From Treponema sp. (GTDB lineage Bacteria > Spirochaetota > Spirochaetia > Treponematales > Breznakiellaceae), in assembly GCA_031266635.1 (NCBI GenBank), contig JAISAN010000126.1, positions 1 through 6,710 of the forward strand: 6,710 bases of DNA. Reading direction: 5' to 3'. How positions within the stretch are numbered: the first letter of the stretch is position 1; the number at the start of each line of letters is the position of its first letter. The notes below the pieces were generated by a model, which was not told the origin of the DNA, ran no database searches, and saw only the letters and a program-made list of their open reading frames with translations. A program made the position numbers and the translations under genes. This document shows positions 1 to 5,481 of this stretch, one piece after another.

Positions 1-30
1 CCAACCGGGGTTTTCAGAGGTTCCCTCTAC

Positions 31-813
31 CTATAATTCGTAAATTTCATGGAGAAACAGGGTTGCCGTCTGGGCCACATTAAGGCTTTCGATATGGCCC
101 GTTCCGGGGATACGGACCAGCACGGAACAGGCGTCCTTTACCTCCCCGGGAAGACCGGTTTCTTCGTTCCCCAGAACCAGCGCGAGCCCCGGCCGGCTTC
201 CTGAAGGTTTCAGGTTTTTCCGCTTGTTCTCGATGATTCCCTCCAGATCCCGAATACGCAGCCGGGCCCGGGTATCCGTACCGATGGTGATGATATGCTG
301 CGAAGCTGTCCGGAGAAAGGCCGCAGTATTCCGGATCCAGCGGAAAGTTACCTGTTCCATACCTCCCTCGGCAACCCGGTAGGCGCTGGTCGTCAGCCGG
401 GCCTCACCGTCGCCTTCGCTTAAAATGATAAAATGACAGTCGAAAAAAGCGGCGGAACGTACCATAGCCCCCAGGTTATGATCGTTTCCCACCGAATGCA
501 GGACCAGGCCGGTTTTTCCTTCCGCGGCCCACCGGGCAAGGTCTTCTTCCACCGCCCCCTCAAGCGCCGGTTCTTCGATCATCGCTGCCACCCCCTGATG
601 GTGGAGGCTTTTGCAGATTCGTTCCAGTTCTTCATCGCCGCATAACTTATAGGGCCGTTTCCGTTCCGCAAGGTTTTTGCAGAGCCCGCTAAAGGCCTGC
701 AGCCGGTCTTCCCGCAAAAAAAGGCGGTTTATTTTTTCAGGATGATATAAACCAAGGGCCAGGACGGCGTTCAGGCCGCAGACCGCAAGTTCATCGCTTA
801 GCTTGTTCCGCAT
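31..813 (-). CDS. TrmH/SpoU-family RNA 2'-O-ribose methyltransferase
   Basis: This is a SAM-dependent SPOUT methyltransferase of 260 residues, expected to methylate a ribose 2'-OH in rRNA or tRNA in the cytosol. Residues 1-80 resemble the L30e-like substrate-binding domain of this family (GLNAV near residue 13, HQGVAA at 72-77). The catalytic domain follows with all three SPOUT motifs: motif 1 NLGAMVRSA (N113, R119), motif 2 LGNEETGL (214-221) and motif 3 IPGTG...ESLNVA (235-247, with S243, L244, N245). These form the trefoil knot that binds SAM. The wording around motif 1 (VGNDHNLGAMVRS) looks closer to the YfiF-like subgroup than to classic RlmB, so I give no gene symbol and the target nucleotide is unknown. 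I chose the ATG at 813. A TTG at 885 in the same frame would add 24 lysine/glycine-rich residues outside the family fold, and neither start has a Shine-Dalgarno sequence. The gene ends in TAG. Confidence 0.9.
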   Translation of the reverse strand: MRNKLSDELAVCGLNAVLALGLYHPEKINRLFLREDRLQAFSGLCKNLAERKRPYKLCGDEELERICKSLHHQGVAAMIEEPALEGAVEEDLARWAAEGKTGLVLHSVGNDHNLGAMVRSAAFFDCHFIILSEGDGEARLTTSAYRVAEGGMEQVTFRWIRNTAAFLRTASQHIITIGTDTRARLRIRDLEGIIENKRKNLKPSGSRPGLALVLGNEETGLPGEVKDACSVLVRIPGTGHIESLNVAQTATLFLHEIYEL

Positions 814-848
814 AAAAACAGTATACAACGGCCCGGACTTTTTTACAG
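814..848 (-). promoter_or_regulatory. Candidate promoter of the methyltransferase gene, possibly leaderless
   Basis: Read on the minus strand, TATACT (825-820, five of six bases of the TATAAT consensus) lies only six bases (GTTTTT) before the ATG at 813. A transcription start at the usual distance would fall on or next to the A of the ATG, giving a leaderless mRNA. A weak -35-like CTGTAA (848-843, three of six) lies 17 bases upstream of it. No purine-rich Shine-Dalgarno stretch is present, which fits the leaderless reading. This is inferred from sequence alone. Confidence 0.4.
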
Positions 849-961
849 GCCCAGGCTTGCCGCGTACTCCCTTGAATTGCCGCAAAAATGAGAAAAAGAA
901 GGTAAAAGGCCCGCGGTTCGCGGAACAAGAGAAACGGCATCAAGCACTCACTCAGCGGCGG

Positions 962-998
962 TTGAAAGAGCCTGCGGTTCCCGGTAATACTTACCGGT
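962..998 (+). promoter_or_regulatory. Candidate promoter with overlapping operator-like inverted repeat upstream of the AlaX gene
   Basis: TTGAAA at 962-967 matches five of six bases of the -35 consensus and lies 17 bases before a poor -10-like TAATAC (985-990). A perfect inverted repeat, CCGGTAA-TAC-TTACCGG (981-997), covers the -10 region and ends one base before the ATG at 999. A repressor or hairpin there could block transcription or start-codon access. The same half-sites occur by chance inside the TPR gene (3494-3500 and 3522-3528), so the motif is not unique and regulation is only an inference. The rest of the 814-998 gap shows a short CCGCG-GTT-CGCGG repeat (911-923) and no credible small ORF. 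Confidence 0.4.
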
Positions 999-2222
999 AT
1001 GTTGACCCAAAGAATGTATTATGATTATTCGGAGGCCGGAATTTTCCGGGCGGAAATTCGGGAAGTCCGTCCCTGGGCGGGAAGGGAAACCGGGACCCAG
1101 GCAATTCTTCTGGATAAAACGATCTTCTATCCCGAGGGGGGCGGCCAAAGCGCCGACCGGGGAACCATTAACGGCGTTCCCCTGCTGGATGTACAGGAGG
1201 TGGATGGTGATATTCTCCATCTGGCTGCCGGGGATGGAACCGGGCTGGCCCCTGGTCCCGCGGAACTGGTTCTGGATGTCCGCCGCCGCCGGGATTTTAC
1301 CATCCATCATACGGGCCAGCATCTCCTTTCGGGGACCATACTCCGCATCACCGGGAAACCCACCCTGTCCATGCGGCTGGGGGAAGAATTCTGTACCATT
1401 GATGTGGATACCCCGGACTTGGGGGAAGATGTTCTGGTTGCCGTTGAGGAAGCGGTGATGGACGCTATTGAAGCGGATTGTCCGGTAATTTTCCATTTTT
1501 GTCCCCCGGAAGATATTACCCGTTTTCCCCTGCGAAAGCGTCCACCCCAGGACGAGGAGCAAATACGGGTGGTGGAAATACAGGGGCATGACTTTTCCCC
1601 CTGCTGCGGAACCCACTGCGCTTCCACCGGGGCGATCGGCATCCTCAGAATTCTTGGAACAGAGAAGTACAAGGGCATGACCCGCCTTAGTTTTATTGCG
1701 GGCCGCCGCTGTCTTCGGGACAGCCGCCTCCTGCGGCGCAACGGGGAGATCAGCTCCCAGGCCCTCAAGGTTCCGGTGATGGAGACGGGGAAGGGGGTAC
1801 TGGCCCTGCTGGAAAAAACCGGCAGGCTGGAACGGGAACTCAAGGCCCTGGAAGAAGCGGCCGCGGAGTTCAAGGCCCAGGCCCTGCTGGAAAAAACGGG
1901 TTCCGGCCGGGATTCCGGGCCCCTGGCTGAAATTTTTCCTGGAACAGGGATCGACGAGATCCTCCGTATTGGCCGGGCGGCCCAGAAAAAAACCGGCGCC
2001 CTGCTGGTTCTGGCTTCCGAAACAGATCTAAAATTCGCCGCCTTTTGCTCCCAAAAGGGCATTGATATCCGGCCCCTGATTAAGGACGCGATGGAAAAAC
2101 AGGGTGGCAAGGGCGGCGGCGGGCCGGGGTTTTTCCAGGGACTGTTTGAATCACCGGAGGCCCTGTCCGCCTTTATGGCCGCGGTGCGGGCCGCCGCCGG
2201 AACCGGGGAGGACCGGCCATGA
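999..2222 (+). CDS. Alanyl-tRNA editing protein, AlaX long form with DHHA1 domain
   Basis: This free-standing trans-editing enzyme of 407 residues is expected to hydrolyse Ser-tRNA(Ala), and possibly Gly-tRNA(Ala), to prevent mistranslation of alanine codons. The N-terminal beta-barrel carries the conserved PEGGGQSADRGTI stretch (45-57). The editing site has both zinc half-motifs of the AlaRS/ThrRS second additional domain: HTGQH (H104, H108) and CCGTH (C202, H206), the latter followed by the family's STGAIG. Residues 265-300 are a charged helix likely to form a coiled coil. A C-terminal DHHA1 domain follows, with its GGKGGGGP signature at 369-376. There is no aminoacylation or anticodon domain, so it is not AlaRS itself. 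The start is uncertain: ATG 999 is used here, but the in-frame ATG at 1014 (MYYDYSEAG) is equally plausible, and neither has a Shine-Dalgarno sequence. The stop overlaps the next start codon, so the two genes are co-transcribed. Confidence 0.9.
   Translation: MLTQRMYYDYSEAGIFRAEIREVRPWAGRETGTQAILLDKTIFYPEGGGQSADRGTINGVPLLDVQEVDGDILHLAAGDGTGLAPGPAELVLDVRRRRDFTIHHTGQHLLSGTILRITGKPTLSMRLGEEFCTIDVDTPDLGEDVLVAVEEAVMDAIEADCPVIFHFCPPEDITRFPLRKRPPQDEEQIRVVEIQGHDFSPCCGTHCASTGAIGILRILGTEKYKGMTRLSFIAGRRCLRDSRLLRRNGEISSQALKVPVMETGKGVLALLEKTGRLERELKALEEAAAEFKAQALLEKTGSGRDSGPLAEIFPGTGIDEILRIGRAAQKKTGALLVLASETDLKFAAFCSQKGIDIRPLIKDAMEKQGGKGGGGPGFFQGLFESPEALSAFMAAVRAAAGTGEDRP
2205..2211 (+). promoter_or_regulatory. 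Strong Shine-Dalgarno site for the adenosyltransferase gene
   Basis: GGGGAGG sits inside the last codons of the AlaX gene, seven bases before the ATG at 2219. It fixes the start of the downstream gene at the ATGA overlap and supports translation by re-initiation or coupling. Confidence 0.75.
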
Positions 2223-2713
2223 GTATCTGTACCAAAACCGGAGATGATGGAACCACGGGACTTGGCGGCAACCGGCGGCTGCCCAAAGATCATATCAGGA
2301 TAGAATGTATCGGCACTCTGGATGAACTGGGGGCCTTTCTGGGGGACGCCAAAACCGCCATGAGGGAGGACACCGAAAATATTATCGAAGAAGTCCAGCG
2401 GGAACTGGTAAAGCTTTCGGCGCTCCTGGCCGGGGCTGCCGAAACGGAAACGGAATCCGGCGGCCCGGATGAGGAACTCCTTGATACCCTGATCCGGCGG
2501 CTGGAAGATACCCTGCCCCCCCTGCGGATTTTTATCCTTCCGGGATCAAGCCTGGCCTCGGCAAAACTCCACATCGCCCGGACCGTCTGCCGGCGGGCGG
2601 AACGGCGGCTGGTGAGTCTTAACCGGGAGGAAGGAATTCCCCCGCCGGCGCTCCGGTATATCAACCGGCTTTCGGATCTGTTGTTTCTGCTGGCGCGAAA
2701 CGAAGACGAATGA
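2219..2713 (+). CDS. Cob(I)alamin adenosyltransferase, PduO type
   Basis: This enzyme transfers the adenosyl group of ATP to cob(I)alamin to give adenosylcobalamin (coenzyme B12), in the cytosol and usually as a trimer. At 164 residues it is shorter than many relatives of about 180-190. The ATP-binding N-terminus TKTGDDGTTGLGG (5-17) is intact, as is DEL (35-37). The segment FILPGSSLASAKLHIARTVCRRAERR (105-130) aligns without gaps to the human MMAB active-site helix: F105 matches MMAB F170, and R121, R125, R126 and E128 match R186, R190, R191 and E193, which are sites of disease mutations. The C-terminal RYINRLSDLLFLLAR (146-160) is also typical. All key residues are present, so activity is expected. 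The start overlaps the AlaX stop (ATGA). No B12-dependent enzyme is visible in the window, so the enzyme it serves is unknown. Confidence 0.93.
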   Translation: MSICTKTGDDGTTGLGGNRRLPKDHIRIECIGTLDELGAFLGDAKTAMREDTENIIEEVQRELVKLSALLAGAAETETESGGPDEELLDTLIRRLEDTLPPLRIFILPGSSLASAKLHIARTVCRRAERRLVSLNREEGIPPPALRYINRLSDLLFLLARNEDE

Positions 2714-2770
2714 GCTTGCTCCAAAACCCGGTTGGTGCGGACCTGCTGCCCGATGAACAAGCTTCGAATA

Positions 2771-5437
2771 TTAGCGCCCCTGGGAAGCCTCCGCTTCCCC
2801 GGAAGCCGGGGGTTCCCCGGAAACCGGGGAAGGAATTCCGGCGATATTTGAGGCCGCCCAGCCGGAAACGATCTTTTTCAGCCCCTCGTCCAAAAGTTTG
2901 AGGGGCTTGCCACAGTTTGGGCAGAGAAAGCGGCCGTCTTCATCCAGGTTTTTTTTGGCGCAGCCGATACACCATGCGCCGCCGCAGGAGGGGCAGATTC
3001 CCGCGGGAAAATCATCCGGGGGCATGGCGTAGAGCCGGACCGGCGGTGAAGGGGGGAGGTCGCGGGGAACCCGCCAGTTCCGCCCGCAGGAGGCGCAGCC
3101 AATAAGCCGGCTGGTTCCAGCCTCCAGTTTCCGCCGCAGTTCCTCAAGCCCCCCGGCGGCTTCCCCGCCGGGTTTCAGGGCCTCAAGCCGGAGGATGATG
3201 TTCCGGGCCTCATCCCAGCGGCCCGTGGAACAGTAAAGCCAGCCCAGGGACAAAAGCGAGGGCGTATAGTTCCCGTCCATATCCAGGGCCGCCAGGGACG
3301 CGGATTCGGCCCGGACAAATTCTCCCTTTTTTAACGCCACATAGCTAATCTGTTCCAGAATTTCAGGAGAAGGCGCCCGGCTGTGGGCCTGGGCGAGCAG
3401 TTCATCGGCCTGGCCGTAATATCCCAGTTTGATAAGGTTGGAAGCCCGGTTGGCAAGATACTCGATGTTATCCGGGGAAGCGGCCAGGGCCCTCCGGTAA
3501 TATTCATCCGCCCCCTCGTATTTACCGGCCCGGACCAACAAGTTCCCCGCGTTGTTTGCCAAAAGCCCCTGGGGATCGTCCGTTTTATCCGCCTCAAGAA
3601 TACGCAGGGCTTCATCAAGAGAACCCTGCAAATAATACAACAGCGCCCGGTTTACCCGGATAGCCGGAACTTCTCCCAGGGAGGCGACGGCCTTCTCCAG
3701 ATGTTCCGCGGCTTTTTTTTGCTCCCCATTAGCAAGTTCCACCTGGGCGGCAAAGTTATGAACCCAGCCGTCACCGGGCATAAGTTCGAGGGCGGCTTCC
3801 AAATCCTTCAAGAGCCGGGGATCTGCCGGGTCCCCGGAAAAGAGGAAACGGTTTTCCGCAAGCTTAAACCGGAAAAGGCCGAAGTCCGGGGCAAGGCGGA
3901 CGGCTTCTTCCAGAAACGGAAACGCCTCCCTCCGTTTCCCCTCCCGGATCAGGAGCTGGCCCCGGAGGAAACTGAGCGCCGGGTCCTGGGGGGGCCGGGG
4001 TCTCCGGGCCTTCCGTTGTTCCTCAGCCTTGAGAAATTCGGCCTCCGCCATATCCCAGTCCTCAATGCTGTACGCCCACTTGCCCGCCAGGGCACGGGCT
4101 TCCCAATCGTCCGCCCCCAGGGAAAGGAGCTTCGGTACCAGAATCCCCAGATCCTGATAATTATCCCGGCCAAGAAAAGCCCGGCCCGCCGCGAGATACC
4201 GCTTCAGCGCCTCATCCCGGCGGCCCAATACTTCATATACGTTGGCGGCGTTTTTCGCCAGGAGCCCGTTTTCTCCATCCAGCGCAAAGGCCCGGTCATA
4301 AGCGGCGGCGGCCTTTTCGTATTCCCGCAGATTCCAGCAGGCATGCCCCAAAAGAGTATGGAGAACCGGATCATCTTCCCTGATGCTTATGGCCTGGCCG
4401 GCGTAATCCCTGAGTTCAGAAAATTTTTCCGCCCCGGAGAGGATCTTTGCTTTTTCGGTAATCGCCGCCTTTCCCTCCGGGCTTTCCCGGCCCTGGGCAA
4501 GACAGGCCCCGATGTATTCCTCCGCCTCAACGTAAAGTCCAAGCCGCAGGGCAAGCCGGGCCGCCAGCAGCAGTTCCCGCTGGCTTCTCCGGCCCTCCGC
4601 CCCCGGGGGCCGTTTTTCCCAGACTTTTTTCAACTGAACAAGGGCCGGGCCGGGCTCCGCCATGGCGGCAAAGGTTTCCGCCAGCCGGAAACGGCTTTCT
4701 TCGGGTATGGGGGCCTGTTCTTTCCAGTAGTTATATGTCTCCTGCACCTGGGAAATCCGGGACTCCACCGAAAGGCTTTCCAGAAAAGCCTGGGCCGTAT
4801 ATGCCGCCCCCGGCTCACCGGCCTCGTAAGACGCCAGGGCAAAACCCAGGCAGCCCGAAGCTATAGAAGGATCATTGACTTCGGCGGCCCAGATGCCGTT
4901 GATTAACAAAATCAGATGGCTGCCAAAGGCGATTACCGTAAGTTCCGCAACAACATCCGCCACAGTCCCGGAATTCGTTCCACCCTCCCCGGCCGCCTCC
5001 GGGGGCCGCGCCGGGACTTCGGTCCAGCCGATTAAGGGGAAGGGCATATTGTTCCGTACCGCGTCCAGCCGGAAATACGATTTACTGGAAATCAAGATCA
5101 GATAATACGTTCCCTCATCGCTCATGCGGAACAGCACTCCCGCCGCGGCGTAAGCTCCCAGGCTGTCCAGGCGGAACCGGGCTTTAATAAGCTGATCCCG
5201 GTAACGGTACTCCGGGGCATCCACCCAGGCCAGACAATTTGTTTTTTTCAGGCCCAGGGCCAGACTCTGACGGTACAGGTAGGCGTCATACGAAGTTTCT
5301 GATTTAATGGCAAAACGGGTCCGGTTTGGTTTTGAAAAATCCGCGTTCCATAATTCCCCAACCGTTTCGTTGGCGGGAAGTTCGGGGCGTTTCTTTTTCA
5401 TCAGGGCGAAAAAGAAGCGTTTTAGAAAACCAGACAT
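2771..5437 (-). CDS. Large TPR-repeat protein with N-terminal beta-sandwich-like domain and C-terminal zinc ribbons
   Basis: The specific function is not recognised. From the ATG at 5437 the protein has 888 residues. Residues 1-20 are basic and hydrophobic (MSGFLKRFFFALMKKK) but too short for a clear signal peptide. Residues about 25-225 are strand-rich (GVLFRMSDEGTYYLILIS, then LTVIAFGSHLILLINGIW) and resemble a concanavalin-like/DUF1080-type sandwich; this is inferred from pattern only. Residues about 245-765 hold roughly a dozen TPR-like helical pairs (for example VLHTLLGHACWNLREYEKAA). The C-terminus has four CxxC pairs at C781/784, C815/818, C823/826 and C839/842, enough for two zinc ions. 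The tail is a low-complexity Pro/Gly/Glu repeat. This suggests a cytosolic protein-binding scaffold. The start is uncertain: an in-frame TTG at 5455 and an ATG at 5401 are alternatives, and none has a good Shine-Dalgarno sequence. It diverges from the solute-binding protein gene and converges on the adenosyltransferase gene with a 57-bp gap. Confidence 0.85.
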   Translation of the reverse strand: MSGFLKRFFFALMKKKRPELPANETVGELWNADFSKPNRTRFAIKSETSYDAYLYRQSLALGLKKTNCLAWVDAPEYRYRDQLIKARFRLDSLGAYAAAGVLFRMSDEGTYYLILISSKSYFRLDAVRNNMPFPLIGWTEVPARPPEAAGEGGTNSGTVADVVAELTVIAFGSHLILLINGIWAAEVNDPSIASGCLGFALASYEAGEPGAAYTAQAFLESLSVESRISQVQETYNYWKEQAPIPEESRFRLAETFAAMAEPGPALVQLKKVWEKRPPGAEGRRSQRELLLAARLALRLGLYVEAEEYIGACLAQGRESPEGKAAITEKAKILSGAEKFSELRDYAGQAISIREDDPVLHTLLGHACWNLREYEKAAAAYDRAFALDGENGLLAKNAANVYEVLGRRDEALKRYLAAGRAFLGRDNYQDLGILVPKLLSLGADDWEARALAGKWAYSIEDWDMAEAEFLKAEEQRKARRPRPPQDPALSFLRGQLLIREGKRREAFPFLEEAVRLAPDFGLFRFKLAENRFLFSGDPADPRLLKDLEAALELMPGDGWVHNFAAQVELANGEQKKAAEHLEKAVASLGEVPAIRVNRALLYYLQGSLDEALRILEADKTDDPQGLLANNAGNLLVRAGKYEGADEYYRRALAASPDNIEYLANRASNLIKLGYYGQADELLAQAHSRAPSPEILEQISYVALKKGEFVRAESASLAALDMDGNYTPSLLSLGWLYCSTGRWDEARNIILRLEALKPGGEAAGGLEELRRKLEAGTSRLIGCASCGRNWRVPRDLPPSPPVRLYAMPPDDFPAGICPSCGGAWCIGCAKKNLDEDGRFLCPNCGKPLKLLDEGLKKIVSGWAASNIAGIPSPVSGEPPASGEAEASQGR
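2795..2830. repeat. Two-copy 18-bp tandem repeat, each copy partly self-complementary
   Basis: Two adjacent 18-base units (2795-2812 and 2813-2830) share 16 of 18 positions. The second unit and the base after it contain a perfect inverted repeat, TTCCCCGG-AAA-CCGGGGAA (2813-2831). The repeat lies in frame near the 3' end of the TPR gene and encodes the hexapeptide pair PVSGEP/PASGEA. It could fold into stable hairpins in RNA from either strand and sits just beyond the convergent gene junction. Neither side has a T-run, so it is not a canonical intrinsic terminator. Confidence 0.7.
2912..3097 (-). other. Sub-region encoding the four-CxxC zinc module of the TPR protein
   Basis: The eight cysteine codons lie between 3097 (C781) and 2912 (C842). 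The spacing CASC, 30 residues, CPSC, 4 residues, CIGC, 12 residues, CPNC is typical of paired zinc ribbons. The last pair is followed by GKPLKLL, as in many small zinc-ribbon domains. Zinc binding is inferred from the CxxC pattern. Confidence 0.75.
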
Positions 5438-5467
5438 ACTATAGATGTACCCCAAAAGCCCTGAAAA
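5438..5467. promoter_or_regulatory. Divergent promoter region with overlapping -10-like elements
   Basis: The 44 bp between the two start codons (5438-5481) contain the palindrome CTATAG (5439-5444). Read forward it gives TATAGA (5440-5445), and read in reverse it gives TATAGT (5443-5438), so the -10-like elements share the same TATA core. On the minus strand, TTTTCA (5467-5462) lies 18 bases upstream as a four-of-six -35. No good -35 was found for the plus direction. A plus transcript would start near 5452 and carry the Shine-Dalgarno site at 5471. A minus transcript would start near 5431, which sits awkwardly with the chosen ATG at 5437 and favours either the ATG at 5401 or another promoter. 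Confidence 0.35.
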
Positions 5468-5470
5468 GTC

Positions 5471-5475
5471 GAGGT
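5471..5475 (+). promoter_or_regulatory. Shine-Dalgarno site for the solute-binding protein gene
   Basis: GAGGT lies six bases before the ATG at 5482 and complements the 16S rRNA 3' end. It decides the start of a gene that has no stop codon inside the window. Confidence 0.7.
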
Positions 5476-5481
5476 CTTTTT

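Noticed and set aside
16..28. Small hairpin AGAGG-TTC-CCTCT downstream of the methyltransferase stop as an intrinsic terminator
   Set aside because: The stem is only five base pairs and the minus-strand sequence that follows (GAAAACCCC) has no U-run.
814..885. N-terminal extension of the methyltransferase to the TTG at 885
   Set aside because: The 24 extra residues do not match the substrate-binding domain, no ribosome-binding site precedes the TTG, and the ATG at 813 begins just before the conserved fold.
911..923. CCGCG-GTT-CGCGG inverted repeat in the divergent intergenic region
   Set aside because: The arms are only five bases in GC-rich DNA, with no promoter or T-run in the right position. 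Chance is likely.
803..1024. Small plus-strand frame spanning the 814-998 intergenic region
   Set aside because: It begins inside the methyltransferase gene on the other strand, has no ribosome-binding site or family resemblance, and overlaps the AlaX start.
1307..2293. Minus-strand open frame of 328 codons antisense to AlaX
   Set aside because: The translation is Ser/Arg/Pro-rich without family motifs, while the plus strand carries complete AlaX and DHHA1 signatures.
2710..2901. Possible 63-residue third gene of the plus-strand operon, with its ATG overlapping the adenosyltransferase stop
   Set aside because: The ATGA-type overlap is tempting, but there is no Shine-Dalgarno sequence. The product is a basic, proline-rich shadow of the tandem repeat, and most of it lies antisense to the end of the TPR gene.
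3383..4906. Plus-strand open frame of 507 codons inside the TPR gene
   Set aside because: It lies wholly antisense to a gene with clear TPR and zinc motifs. Its translation shows no recognisable domain, and long antisense frames are expected from GC-rich codon use.
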